Part shown: one piece after another, positions 53,269 to 62,135 of the stretch
Layout: every line of letters starts with the position of its first letter
How positions within the stretch are numbered: position 1 is the first letter of the stretch
NCBI RefSeq assembly: GCF_900636545.1
Contig: NZ_LR134290.1
Span: 3,720,001 to 3,784,000 of the forward strand
Direction: 5' to 3'
Length of the DNA stretch: 64,000 bases
Source of the DNA: Pseudomonas mendocina
GTDB taxonomy: Bacteria > Pseudomonadota > Gammaproteobacteria > Pseudomonadales > Pseudomonadaceae
Position numbers and translations under genes: made by a program
The notes under the pieces: generated by a model
Database searches by the model: none
What the model saw: only the letters and a program-made list of their open reading frames with translations
Told to the model about the DNA's origin: nothing

Positions 53269-53296
53269 AACGGGAGCCAATGGCTCCCGTTTTTTG
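53269..53296 (+). terminator. Rho-independent terminator after bfrB
   Basis: CGGGAGCCA-A-TGGCTCCCG (effectively CGGGAGC stem with a 5-base loop) followed by TTTTTT, about 22 bp after the stop. Convergent with the MFS transporter. Confidence 0.92.
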
Positions 53297-53300
53297 TTGC

Positions 53301-54602
53301 CTATTTCTGCGGGTCCGGCTCGCCGTCGGAGCGACCGATACTGACGGGCGCATCCACCAGCAAGTCTTCCGGCACTTCGTCTACACGCGGGTCGAGCGCC
53401 GCGGCCATGGGGCTGACCGTATCAGGCATCGGCACATGGCTTAGCGGCGCCTCGTCAACCCGGTGCCGGCCGGTGACGCGCTTGGGCTGCACCCAGAAGA
53501 TCAGCACCACCGCATAGAGCGATACCAGCATGTAGAACATGCCCGGCCCGAAACGCTGCATCATGAAACCGGCCAACAACGGTCCGATGCAGGCGCCAAC
53601 ACCATAGGTGGTCAGCAGCATGGCCGACAATGCCACCCGGCGCGCTTGCTCGACATGGTCGTTGCCCAGCGCCACGGCCAGCGGATAGAGGGTGAACAGC
53701 AACATCCCGGTGACGAAGCCGTTGGCCAACAACAGCCAGTACGGCAGGTCGAACAGCCCCCACATGGGAATGGCGACCAGGCACAGCAGAATGGCGTTGC
53801 CGCGAATCAACCAGCTACGGTCCAGGCGATCGGACAACCAGCCCAACGGCCACTGCGCACAGAAGCCGGCGATGATGCAGATGGCCACGAACAGGCTCGC
53901 CTGCGCAGTATCCAGCCCGCTGCGGCTGGCATAAACCGGCGCCAGGCCGTAGAAGGCGCCGACCATCAGCCCCGCCACGAAAATACTGCCCAGCGCCTGC
54001 GGCACGCGCTTGCAGAAAAACCCGATTTCCAGCGGTGCAGCCACCAGCTTGGCCGGGTGCACGCGACGGGTCACGGCCAGCGGGATCAGGCAGGAGGCGA
54101 AACAGATCGCCACCAGCACCAGCGGCTTGTAATCCAGGGTCGGGCTCATCGCCAGCAGGCCCTGGCCGACCACCAGGCCCAGATCCACGGCCACCATGTA
54201 GCCGGCGAACACCTTGCCGCGCATATGGTTCTCCGACTGCTCGTTGAGCCAGCTTTCGATCACCATGTACTGATTCATCATCACCGCGCCCATCACGAAG
54301 CGCAGCAACAGCCAGACTTCCAGGCGCTCGACCAGCACATGCAGCAGCACGATCACCGTGGCGATGCCGGCGCAGGCGACGTAGGAGCGGATATGGCCAA
54401 CGCTGGCGATCAGCTTGTGGCCGAACTTGCCACCGCATACCAGACCGAAATAGTAGGCCGCCATCAGACCGCCGACCCAGGCGTCGCCCGCGCCCTCCTC
54501 CGTCAGGCGCAGGCCCATGTAGGTGCTGAAAAGCCCCGAACCGGCCAGCATGAGTAATGTGGCGCTATACAGGGCCGGGAAGGTGACGAGCGGGCTGAAC
54601 AT
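53301..54602 (-). CDS. MFS transporter
   Basis: 433 residues with about 12 membrane segments (two halves, roughly 10-190 and 215-395). FSTYMGLRLTEEGAGDAWVGGLMAAYYFGLVCGGKFGHKLI and loop KVFAGYMVAVDLGLVVGQGLLA lie in the first half; SLFVAICIIAGFCAQWPLGWLSDRLDRSWLIR is the mid loop and seventh-to-eighth helix region. A soluble, acidic and Pro-rich C-terminal tail (about 40 residues) follows. It resembles the YcaD/UMF-type sugar/drug exporters. Substrate unknown. Confidence 0.88.
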   Translation of the reverse strand: MFSPLVTFPALYSATLLMLAGSGLFSTYMGLRLTEEGAGDAWVGGLMAAYYFGLVCGGKFGHKLIASVGHIRSYVACAGIATVIVLLHVLVERLEVWLLLRFVMGAVMMNQYMVIESWLNEQSENHMRGKVFAGYMVAVDLGLVVGQGLLAMSPTLDYKPLVLVAICFASCLIPLAVTRRVHPAKLVAAPLEIGFFCKRVPQALGSIFVAGLMVGAFYGLAPVYASRSGLDTAQASLFVAICIIAGFCAQWPLGWLSDRLDRSWLIRGNAILLCLVAIPMWGLFDLPYWLLLANGFVTGMLLFTLYPLAVALGNDHVEQARRVALSAMLLTTYGVGACIGPLLAGFMMQRFGPGMFYMLVSLYAVVLIFWVQPKRVTGRHRVDEAPLSHVPMPDTVSPMAAALDPRVDEVPEDLLVDAPVSIGRSDGEPDPQK

Positions 54603-54769
54603 GAGGACTCCAGGCAGGACGGTGGCAGCGCCGTCCGACGAACACGGGACGATGGCGTCCCGCCGGCCCCGGGCGGGGCCGACGAAAACCGCGCATTATC
54701 CATGGCCGCCGCTTGTCCCGCCACGTCTACCGGGCTTTTCAGGAGCAAGCCGCCAGCGTCACTCGCTCG

Positions 54770-57700
54770 TTAGCGAGCCTCGCTTTCCTTGACCCGAAAC
54801 CAGGCCGCGTAAAGCGCCGGCAGGAACAACAGGGTCAGTGCCGTGGCGACCACCAGGCCACCCATGATGGCGACCGCCATTGGCCCGAAGAATACGCTGC
54901 GCGACAGCGGAATCATCGCCAGCACGGCCGCCAGCGCGGTCAGCACGATGGGGCGGAAGCGGCGCACGGTGGCCTCGATGATGGCATGCCAGCGATCGAG
55001 GCCGTGGCTGATGTCCTGCTCGATCTGGTCAACCAGAATCACCGAGTTACGCATGATCATCCCGGCCAGGGCGATGGTGCCGAGCATGGCGACAAAACCG
55101 AACGGCTGACGGAAGATCAGCAGGAACAGCGTCACGCCGATCAACCCCAGCGGTGCGGTGAGAAATACCATGGCCGAACGCGAGAAGCTCTTGAGCTGCA
55201 GCATCAGCAGCGTCAGCACCACCACGATGAATAGCGGGATACCGGCGTTGACCGATTTTTGCCCGCGCTGCGAGTCCTCGACCGTACCGCCCACCTCCAG
55301 CAGGTAGCCATCCGGCAACTCGGCGCGGATCGGCTCCAGCGTCGGCAGGATCTGTTGGGTCAGGCTGGCTGGCTGCTCCTTGCCATAGACATCGGCCCGC
55401 ACGGTGACGTTGGGCAGGCGGTTGCGGTGCCAGATGATGCCTTCCTCGAAGCCGTACTCCAGTGTTGCCACCTGCGACAGCGCCACGCTGCGACCGCTGT
55501 CGGTCGGCACCGCCAGGCTGGGCAGCAGGCTTAGCGCCTTGCGTTCCTGCGGCGTGCCACGCTGAAGAATCTCGATCAGCTCATTGCCTTCGCGGTACTG
55601 GCTGACGCTGGTGCCCGATAGCGAGCCCTGCAAGAAGCGCGACAATTCGGCGGTGTTGACCCCCAGCGCGCGCGCACGATCCTGATCGATATTGAGGATC
55701 ACCACCTTGCTCGGCTCCTCCCAGTCCAGATGCACGTTCACCACATGCGGATTCTCGCGCACCTTGTCCGCTACCTGTCGAGCCAGGGCACGCACCTCGT
55801 CGATATGCTCGCCGCTGACGCGGAACTGGATGGGATAGCCTACGGGTGGGCCGTTCTCCAGGCGGCTGACGCGGCTGCGCAGTGCAGGAAACTCGTCGTT
55901 CATGGTCTGGATCAGCCAGGTGCGCAGGCGCTCACGCTCCTCGATGCTCGACGCCAGCACGACGAACTGGGCGAAGCTCGCCGCCGGCAACTGCTGATCC
56001 AGGGGTAGGTAGAAACGCGGCGAACCGGTGCCGACATAAGCGACGTAGTTATCGATGCCAGGCTGCTCCTTGAGCAGTTGTTCCAGGCGACGCACCTCGG
56101 CCTCCGTAGCACTCAGTGAGGCGCCCTCCTCCAGCTTGATGTCGACCATCAACTCCAGACGACCGGAAGCCGGGAAGAACTGTTGTGGCACGAAGCGGAA
56201 CAGCAATACCGAGCCGATGAACAAGCCGATGGTCAGCAGGATGACGATGCCGCGGCGGCGCACGCACCACTCCACCGTAGCGCGTACGCGGCGGTAGAAG
56301 GGCGTCGAATAGGGGTCATGGCCCGCATCGCTGCCACCGTGTTTTGCAGCATGCAGCTTGGCCAGGTCCGGCAGCAGCTTGTCGCCCAGATACGGCACGA
56401 ACATCACCGCGGCGATCCACGATGCGATCAGTGAGATCGCCACGACCTGAAAGATCGACCGGGTGTATTCGCCGGTGCCGGACTGCGCCGTGGCGATGGG
56501 CAGAAAGCCGGCAGCGGTGATCAGCGTCCCGGTGAGCATGGGGAAGGCGGTGCTGGTCCAGGCGAAACTGGCCGCCTTAAAGCGATCAAAACCCTGCTCC
56601 ATCTTGATTGCCATCATTTCCACCGCGATGATCGCGTCGTCCACCAGTAGACCGAGGCCGAGCACCAGCGCGCCGAGAGAAATCTTGTGCAGGCCAATGC
56701 CGAGGTAGTACATGGCGGCGAAAGTCATCGCCAGCACCAGCGGAATCACCAGCGCAACCACCAGGCCAGTGCGCAGACCGAGGGAGAAGAAGCTGACCGC
56801 GAGCACGATCACCAACGCCTCCACCAGCACCTTGACGAACTCGCCCACGCCGGTCTTCACCGCCGCCGGCTGATCCGACACCTTGCGCAGCTCCATACCC
56901 AGCGGCAGCGTTTGCTGCAAGCGAGCGAACTCGCCCTCCAGCGCCTTGCCAAGAACCAGGATGTCGCCGCCGTCCTTCATCGACACCGCAATGCCGATGG
57001 CGTCCTCACCCATGAAGCGCATGCGCGGTGCGGGTGGATCGTTGAACCCCCGCTTGACCTCGGCCACGTCGGCTATGCGGAAGGTACGATCAGCGACGCG
57101 AATGGGAAAATCGCGAATTTCCTCCACCGATTCGAAGCGCCCGGTTACGCGCAACTGGATACGCTCGCTGGACGTCTCGAAGAAACCGGCAGCCGCCACC
57201 GCATTCTGCGCCTCCAGCGCCTGCTGCACGGCAGACAGTGGCAGACCCAGGGTCGCCAGCTTGGTATTGGACAGTTCGATCCAGATCTTCTCGTCCTGCA
57301 GCCCCACCAACTCGACCTTGCCGACGTCCTTGACCCGCTGCAGTTGCAGTTGCAGGCGATCGGCGTAGTCCTTGAGCACCGCGTAGTCGAAACCGCTGCC
57401 GGTCAGCGCGTAGATGTTGCCAAAGGTGGTGCCGAATTCGTCGTTGAAGAACGGCCCCTGAATACCGCTCGGCAAGGTGTGGCGGATGTCGCTGATTTTC
57501 TTGCGCACCTGATACCACAGCTCGGGAATCTGCGAGCTGCGCATGGAATCACGTGCCATGAAGGTGACCTGCGACTCGCCCGGACGGGAGAAGCTGGTGA
57601 TGCGGTCGTACTCGCCGGTCTCCATCAGCTTCCTCTCGATGCGCTCGGTGACCTGGCGAGACACCTCTTCGGCGCTCGCACCCGGCCAGTTGGTGCGAAT

Positions 57701-57844
57701 CACCATGGCCTTGAAGGTGAAGGGCGGGTCTTCGCTCTGTCCCAGCTTGGTGTAGGACAGCGCACCAACAACGGCGAACAACAGCATGATGTAGAGGACG
57801 ATCTGGCGATGGCGCAGCGCCCAGGCAGACAGGTTGAAGCTCAT
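54770..57844 (-). CDS. mexK: RND efflux permease, MexK type
   Basis: 1024 residues. N-terminal cytoplasmic helix and TM1 with MSFNLSAWALRHRQIVLYIMLLFAVVGALSYTKLGQSEDPPFTFKAMVIRTNWPGASAEEVSRQV; proton-relay pair Asp-Asp in LGLLVDDAIIAVEMMAIKMEQGFDRF on TM4. The two large periplasmic loops and 12 TM segments of AcrB-type HAE1 transporters are covered. By memory the closest P. aeruginosa protein is MexK (MexJK exports triclosan and erythromycin with OprM/OpmH); TriC is an alternative. No outer-membrane channel is encoded here. It is 6 bp after mexJ on the same strand. Confidence 0.9.
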   Translation of the reverse strand: MSFNLSAWALRHRQIVLYIMLLFAVVGALSYTKLGQSEDPPFTFKAMVIRTNWPGASAEEVSRQVTERIERKLMETGEYDRITSFSRPGESQVTFMARDSMRSSQIPELWYQVRKKISDIRHTLPSGIQGPFFNDEFGTTFGNIYALTGSGFDYAVLKDYADRLQLQLQRVKDVGKVELVGLQDEKIWIELSNTKLATLGLPLSAVQQALEAQNAVAAAGFFETSSERIQLRVTGRFESVEEIRDFPIRVADRTFRIADVAEVKRGFNDPPAPRMRFMGEDAIGIAVSMKDGGDILVLGKALEGEFARLQQTLPLGMELRKVSDQPAAVKTGVGEFVKVLVEALVIVLAVSFFSLGLRTGLVVALVIPLVLAMTFAAMYYLGIGLHKISLGALVLGLGLLVDDAIIAVEMMAIKMEQGFDRFKAASFAWTSTAFPMLTGTLITAAGFLPIATAQSGTGEYTRSIFQVVAISLIASWIAAVMFVPYLGDKLLPDLAKLHAAKHGGSDAGHDPYSTPFYRRVRATVEWCVRRRGIVILLTIGLFIGSVLLFRFVPQQFFPASGRLELMVDIKLEEGASLSATEAEVRRLEQLLKEQPGIDNYVAYVGTGSPRFYLPLDQQLPAASFAQFVVLASSIEERERLRTWLIQTMNDEFPALRSRVSRLENGPPVGYPIQFRVSGEHIDEVRALARQVADKVRENPHVVNVHLDWEEPSKVVILNIDQDRARALGVNTAELSRFLQGSLSGTSVSQYREGNELIEILQRGTPQERKALSLLPSLAVPTDSGRSVALSQVATLEYGFEEGIIWHRNRLPNVTVRADVYGKEQPASLTQQILPTLEPIRAELPDGYLLEVGGTVEDSQRGQKSVNAGIPLFIVVVLTLLMLQLKSFSRSAMVFLTAPLGLIGVTLFLLIFRQPFGFVAMLGTIALAGMIMRNSVILVDQIEQDISHGLDRWHAIIEATVRRFRPIVLTALAAVLAMIPLSRSVFFGPMAVAIMGGLVVATALTLLFLPALYAAWFRVKESEAR

Positions 57845-57850
57845 GCAGGC

Positions 57851-58954
57851 TTACTCCTTGGCTGCCAGTTCGACGTTGCGATTGTCGCGATCCACGGGGC
57901 GCACCTTCTGGCCCTCACGTAGCAACTGGACGCCAGCGGCCACCACCCAGTCGGAGGCGGAAAGCCCCTCCAGCACCGGCACGCGGTCGTCACCATAGGC
58001 GCCCACACGGACCGGCCGGCGTTGCACGGTGTGCTCCCTGGGGTCGATGACCCAGACGAAAGCCTTGCCCTGCTCGGAACTGAGTGCCGACAGCGGCACA
58101 GCAAGCGGCACTTCGCCGTTGCTGGCAATGAAGACGCGCGCGCTCTGCCCCAGCTCGGCCGGCACCTTGCCTTCACTGAAAGCGACACGAGCGGCGAAGG
58201 TACGCGATTGCGGATCGGCCGCCGGCGCCATTTCGCGAATGCGCCCGGGGAAACGCTGGTCGGGCTGCGACCACAGCTCCACCTCGACCGCCTGACCGAT
58301 CTCGAAACGGCCGAAGATCTGCTCCGGCAGGCTGATGGATACCTCACGCTCGCCATCGGCGGCCAGGGTGAACACGGTTTGCCCGGCTGCCACCACCTGC
58401 CCGACCTCGACCGCACGGCGAGCGATCACGCCATCCTGCGAAGCGCGCAGCACGGCGTAGTCGGTCTGGTTGCGCGCCACGTCGTACTCGGCCTTGACCT
58501 GTTTCAGCCGGGCCTCACCAGCACGGTACTGATTCTCGACGTTGTCGAACTGCGAGCGACTGACCAGGTTGCGCCCGAGCAGCGCCTTGTAGCGTTCACG
58601 CTCGGCGCGCACGGTCTGCAGGTTGGCCTCTGCCGCCGCCATCTGCGCACGGGTGGCTTCCAGTTGCAGCCGCACGTCCTGCGGGTCCAGCTCGGCCAGT
58701 GCCTGGTCCTTCTTCACCCGGTCACCGACGTCCACCATGCGCTTGCTCACCTTGCCACCGATGCGGAAGGCCAGCTCCGGCTCATAGCGCGCGCGCACCT
58801 CACCCGGATAGCTGTCGACCAGAGCGGTGGCCGGCTGCGGCTGCACCACCATGGCCGGGCGAACCGGCTGTTCGGCCTGCTCTCCATTGCCACAGGCAGA
58901 CAACACGAAGACCAGACCCAGAGAAGCGACCAGGGGAAGAGCGTGGCGAGACAT
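57851..58954 (-). CDS. mexJ: RND membrane fusion protein, MexJ type
   Basis: 367 residues, lipoprotein with lipobox LSAC (Cys 21). Lipoyl, alpha-helical hairpin and beta-barrel domains (about 50-300): VDVGDRVKKDQALAELDPQDVRLQLEATRAQMAAAEANLQTVRAERERYKALLGRNLVSRSQFD is the hairpin, and VLRASQDGVIARRAVEVGQVVAAGQTVFTLAADGE the lipoyl strand. It links the RND pump to an outer-membrane channel. ATG at 58954; a longer reading adds a hydrophilic non-signal region and is rejected. It is divergent from mexL with operator-like dyads between. Confidence 0.92.
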   Translation of the reverse strand: MSRHALPLVASLGLVFVLSACGNGEQAEQPVRPAMVVQPQPATALVDSYPGEVRARYEPELAFRIGGKVSKRMVDVGDRVKKDQALAELDPQDVRLQLEATRAQMAAAEANLQTVRAERERYKALLGRNLVSRSQFDNVENQYRAGEARLKQVKAEYDVARNQTDYAVLRASQDGVIARRAVEVGQVVAAGQTVFTLAADGEREVSISLPEQIFGRFEIGQAVEVELWSQPDQRFPGRIREMAPAADPQSRTFAARVAFSEGKVPAELGQSARVFIASNGEVPLAVPLSALSSEQGKAFVWVIDPREHTVQRRPVRVGAYGDDRVPVLEGLSASDWVVAAGVQLLREGQKVRPVDRDNRNVELAAKE

Positions 58955-59049
58955 GTGTAAGACCTTTCGGAGAAGGTTTGGGGCTGGCCCTGGCAGCAGG
59001 CGGCTCAACAGTCGTCGACGCTTCCAGAATTGCCCTTTGGAATATTTGT

Positions 59050-59085
59050 ACTGGCGGGTATAGTAAAAATAGCAAACTCGCCAGT
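59050..59085. promoter_or_regulatory. Operator-like dyad between mexJ and mexL
   Basis: ACTGGCG (59050-59056) and CGCCAGT (59079-59085) are perfect complements with a 22-base spacer, within the 150-bp divergent promoter region and AT-rich flanks. Most likely part of the MexL operator overlapping both promoters. Confidence 0.5.
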
Positions 59086-59104
59086 CCAGTATTAAAATTC
59101 GCCA

Positions 59105-59740
59105 ATGCCCAAGAAATTGTTACAGCCTACCGGTCCCGGCCGCCCGAAGGATCCCGCCAAACGCCTGGCCATTCTCGAGGCGGCCAAGAGCCTGTTCCTG
59201 CGTAATGGTTACGACGGCAGCAGCATGGACGCGATCGCCGCAGAGGCCGGGGTTTCCAAGCTCACCGTGTACAGCCACTTCACCGACAAGGAGACCCTCT
59301 TCTCCGCGGCGATCAAGGCCAAATGCGAGGAACAGCTGCCGGAACTGTTGTTCGAACTACCGGACAACGTGCCATTGGAAAGCCAGCTACTGGGCATCGC
59401 GCGCGGCTTCCTGGCGCTGGTCAATAGCCGCGAATCAGTGGAAATGCACCGGATGATGGTGAGCCTGGCCAGCCAGGGCTCCAAGCTGTCGCAGATGTTC
59501 TACGAAGCCGGCCCGAAACGGGTGCAGGATGAGATGGAAGTGCTGCTGCACAAAGCGGCCCAGCGCGGACTGCTGAGCCTGGACGATCCGCACCTGGCCG
59601 CCGACCACTTCTTCAGCCTGCTCAAGGGCGGCGCGCATTTCCGCCTGCTGATCGGCTGTGGCGAGCCGCTTGAGGGTGAAGCCGCGGAACATCATGTGCA
59701 GGACGCGGTGCAACTGTTTCTGCGCGCTTATCGGCCCTGA
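59105..59740 (+). CDS. mexL: TetR family repressor, MexL type
   Basis: 211 residues. N-terminal TetR helix-turn-helix (about 15-65): RLAILEAAKSLFLRNGYDGSSMDAIAAEAGVSKLTVYSHFTDKETLFSAAIKAK. Variable C-terminal ligand pocket (about 80-205). Position divergent from mexJK and the same order in PAO1 make MexL the natural name; it should repress mexJK. It is convergent with rsmJ (stop 16 bp away). ATG follows a run rich in A and T without a strong SD. Confidence 0.85.
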   Translation: MPKKLLQPTGPGRPKDPAKRLAILEAAKSLFLRNGYDGSSMDAIAAEAGVSKLTVYSHFTDKETLFSAAIKAKCEEQLPELLFELPDNVPLESQLLGIARGFLALVNSRESVEMHRMMVSLASQGSKLSQMFYEAGPKRVQDEMEVLLHKAAQRGLLSLDDPHLAADHFFSLLKGGAHFRLLIGCGEPLEGEAAEHHVQDAVQLFLRAYRP

Positions 59741-59756
59741 TCACAGATCGCGCAAC

Positions 59757-60542
59757 CTAAGCGCCGGCTTCCAGCTTCTTCTTCGGATAGATGTCGTAGC
59801 GGCTGGATTTGCCCTCCAGCACATAACTCGGCTTACTACCTTCGATAGCCGGGGCCTTGCGCGGGCGCTTGACCACCACACGATGGGTGGCCAGCGCGAG
59901 CGCAGCCTCGAGCAATACCGGCGCGTCCATATCGTCACCGACGAAGGGACGGAACAGACGCATCTCCTTCTTTACCAACGCACTCTTGTCGCGATGCGGA
60001 AACATCGGGTCGAGGTAAATCACCTGTGGCGCCTCACCCTGCCAGGCGCGCATCAGCTCGATGGCATTGCCGGTGAGCAGGCACATGCGGGCGATGATGG
60101 GCGCCACTTCAAGATCGAGCGCCGCACGTTGCAAACCATCCTCCAGCAGCGCGGCGACCAGCGGTTGGCGCTCGATCAAGGTCATGTCGCAACCCAGGCT
60201 GGCCAGCACGAAGGCATCGCGCCCCAGTCCTGCCGTCGCATCGAGGATGCGCGGGCGAATCCCCGACTGCACCCCCACCGCCTTGGCGATCATCTGTCCG
60301 CTGCCACCACCGAACTGACGTCGATGCGCCGCCGCCCCCTCGACGAAGTCCACCCGCACCGGGCCGGGTGCCTTGTCGCCCAACTCGACCAGCTGCAGCC
60401 CGTCATCCCCCAACTGCAGGGCGAACTCGGTTTCCCCCTCGAGCGCCAGGCCCAGGCGTGACGCCCATTGGGCGGCCGCTTCGGCGTACTGAGGATGCAG
60501 GGCTTGGATGCGGATGCTGGCGTTGTGCCGCTCGTCGGTCAT
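59757..60542 (-). CDS. rsmJ: 16S rRNA (guanine1516-N2)-methyltransferase RsmJ
   Basis: 261 residues, SAM-dependent methyltransferase. [45 protein letters not shown] is motif I and II, and [26 protein letters not shown] contains the catalytic DPMFP motif IV. It methylates G1516 of 16S rRNA. Started at [13 protein letters not shown] rather than eight residues earlier. Position after mexL matches PAO1. Confidence 0.94.
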   Translation of the reverse strand: MTDERHNASIRIQALHPQYAEAAAQWASRLGLALEGETEFALQLGDDGLQLVELGDKAPGPVRVDFVEGAAAHRRQFGGGSGQMIAKAVGVQSGIRPRILDATAGLGRDAFVLASLGCDMTLIERQPLVAALLEDGLQRAALDLEVAPIIARMCLLTGNAIELMRAWQGEAPQVIYLDPMFPHRDKSALVKKEMRLFRPFVGDDMDAPVLLEAALALATHRVVVKRPRKAPAIEGSKPSYVLEGKSSRYDIYPKKKLEAGA

Positions 60543-60648
60543 TGGCTCGTTCTGCTCAAAAATCACTCAAAGCATCGACCGTCCGGCCGATATCGAAGAA
60601 GCGGCATTCTGCCAGACCCGGCCGCCGACAGCCGCATCGAGTGTGAAC

Positions 60649-61416
60649 ATGTTCGACGCTCTATCCGCTCCGCGCCCCAGCAGCAGCCCTGCCAGCCCTC
60701 GCTCACTGAACGAGCAGCTCGATAATGCAGCGAATGAATCGATCAACTATCAGATTCTGCGCCGTACTCTGGGTATCGAAAACGAGCAAAAGCCTGGCGA
60801 GATTGTCCGCGAGCTAAGGCAAACAGCAGAACCACTGCCCATCTCCGACAGCGCAGCGACCGTCAGCCAGGCGGTGATCGAGCAGCGCGGTCTGGAGCTG
60901 AATGTCAGCACTGGGCAGTCGCCGCAACAGGTCGATCCACTGGTGCTGGACTTGGCTGGCAACGGTTTTTCCACCAGCGGCCTGAGCCGGCCGGTACGTT
61001 TCGATCTGGATGCCGATGGGCGCATCGATTCGATCAGCGCCCCCACTGGTGACGACGCCCTTCTGGCACTGGATCGCAACGGCAACGGACGGATCGACGA
61101 TGGCCGCGAGCTGTTTGGCGATCAGCATGGGGCTGCCAATGGCTTCGCCGAACTGGCACGCTTCGACGATAACGGCGACGGCCGTATCGATGCCGCCGAT
61201 GCCGTGTTCGACAAACTACGCCTGCTACGTTTCGATGCCCAGGGTCGCCAGCAGTTGCAAACGCTTGGCGAAGCAGGCGTCAGCGCCATCGATCTGCGCG
61301 CCCGCGATGTCAGCATCGCACTGGGCGCTTACGATCAGGTTGCACAATTGGGCCGCTTCGAACTCACCGATGGGCGTAGCGGACAGGCCGCCGATCTGTT
61401 GCTGGCCAAGCGCTAA
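60649..61416 (+). CDS. Calcium-loop (DxDxDG-rich) protein of unknown role
   Basis: 255 residues. N-terminal ~90 residues are flexible and Ser/Pro/Gln-rich. The rest holds tandem calcium-binding EF-like loops: FDLDADGRIDSI, LDRNGNGRIDDGRELFGDQHGAANGFAELA and FDDNGDGRIDAADAVFDKL. It resembles the DPLVLDLxGNG...ELFGD module found in RTX hemolysins and large adhesins, here stand-alone. No signal peptide or membrane anchor is seen. Start ATG at 60649; GTGs at 60641-60643 and longer frames are alternatives. Downstream extensin-like gene is convergent (5 bp apart). Confidence 0.75.
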   Translation: MFDALSAPRPSSSPASPRSLNEQLDNAANESINYQILRRTLGIENEQKPGEIVRELRQTAEPLPISDSAATVSQAVIEQRGLELNVSTGQSPQQVDPLVLDLAGNGFSTSGLSRPVRFDLDADGRIDSISAPTGDDALLALDRNGNGRIDDGRELFGDQHGAANGFAELARFDDNGDGRIDAADAVFDKLRLLRFDAQGRQQLQTLGEAGVSAIDLRARDVSIALGAYDQVAQLGRFELTDGRSGQAADLLLAKR

Positions 61417-61421
61417 CGGCG

Positions 61422-62129
61422 CTAGCGGCACATCCGCCACATGCCCATGTCCACGTGAAAATGATCACGATGGGCGGCGTTGTATTCCGGCCCCAGGGTG
61501 ACGTTGAAGCTTTCGCACGCCGCCTCCTGTACCAGACGTAGAAAGCGCGTCTTGTCGCCCTCCCCTGGCCAGTCGTGAAGCACGCTGATGCGCCGGCCGT
61601 CGCGCAGGCGAAAGCCGACCATGTCCAGCGCATTGGCATAGGAATGCTGGCTGGGCCGCTGACTGCCGGCGATGCTGCGACAGGCGAAACTGCCGACGTG
61701 TTCGATACGGGTCACCGGCTGGCCGAACACCGCCTGCGCAGCCGGCTGCAAGCCATGTCGCTCGAACAGGGCGAAGCTCACCGCCAGCGGGCAGGTAGCC
61801 ATGAAACTGCTGCTCAGGCCAACGCTGGCCCCCTGGATACGCACGGCATTTTCAATCGGGCAGCCAGGATGCGGTGTGCTGTCTTCAAGGCGTGTGAAAC
61901 GCAGCTCGGAAGTCGCCAGAGCCAAGTCACACAGCTCACGATCCTCACTCAGGCGCCAGAGTTTGAACGGAGTCAGCAGGTTCGGCGCTTCGCGCACGTC
62001 CAGTGGCGCCCAGGGGTTGAGCCGTGGCGCCACCTCAACCCAGCCACGCCACAGCGCTACCAGCAGCGCCGCACACAGCAGCAGGGCGAGAAACAGCAAA
62101 CGGCCGATTATCCGTATCAGCATATCCAT
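61422..62129 (-). CDS. Extensin-like (peptidase M15-related) membrane-anchored protein
   Basis: 235 residues with an N-terminal membrane anchor (about 5-26). The extensin-like C-terminal domain (about 70-235) has FMATCPLAVSFALFERHGLQPAAQAVFGQPVTRIEHVGSFACRSIAGSQRPSQHSYANALDMVGFRLRDGRRISVLHDWPGEGDKTRFLRLVQEAACESFNVTLGPEYNAAHRDHFHVDMGMWRMCR. The His/Asp pattern SxHxYANALD...HRDHFHVD matches zinc D,D-carboxypeptidase relatives. Acts, by inference, on cell-wall peptide or other periplasmic substrate. 6 bp from the DUF72 stop. Confidence 0.88.
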   Translation of the reverse strand: MDMLIRIIGRLLFLALLLCAALLVALWRGWVEVAPRLNPWAPLDVREAPNLLTPFKLWRLSEDRELCDLALATSELRFTRLEDSTPHPGCPIENAVRIQGASVGLSSSFMATCPLAVSFALFERHGLQPAAQAVFGQPVTRIEHVGSFACRSIAGSQRPSQHSYANALDMVGFRLRDGRRISVLHDWPGEGDKTRFLRLVQEAACESFNVTLGPEYNAAHRDHFHVDMGMWRMCR

Positions 62130-62135
62130 CCTCTA

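Noticed and set aside
53463..54557. 364-codon open frame on the plus strand opposite the MFS gene
   Set aside because: His/Gln/Ala-rich reverse reading of the transporter, no start context or family.
54665..54680. GGCCCC-GGGC-GGGGCC hairpin between the MFS and mexK genes
   Set aside because: Lacks a T run and is explained by the high GC content; not annotated as a terminator.
56687..57922. 411-codon open frame on the plus strand opposite mexK
   Set aside because: Shadow frame of the RND pump; the composition is that of antisense GC-rich coding DNA.
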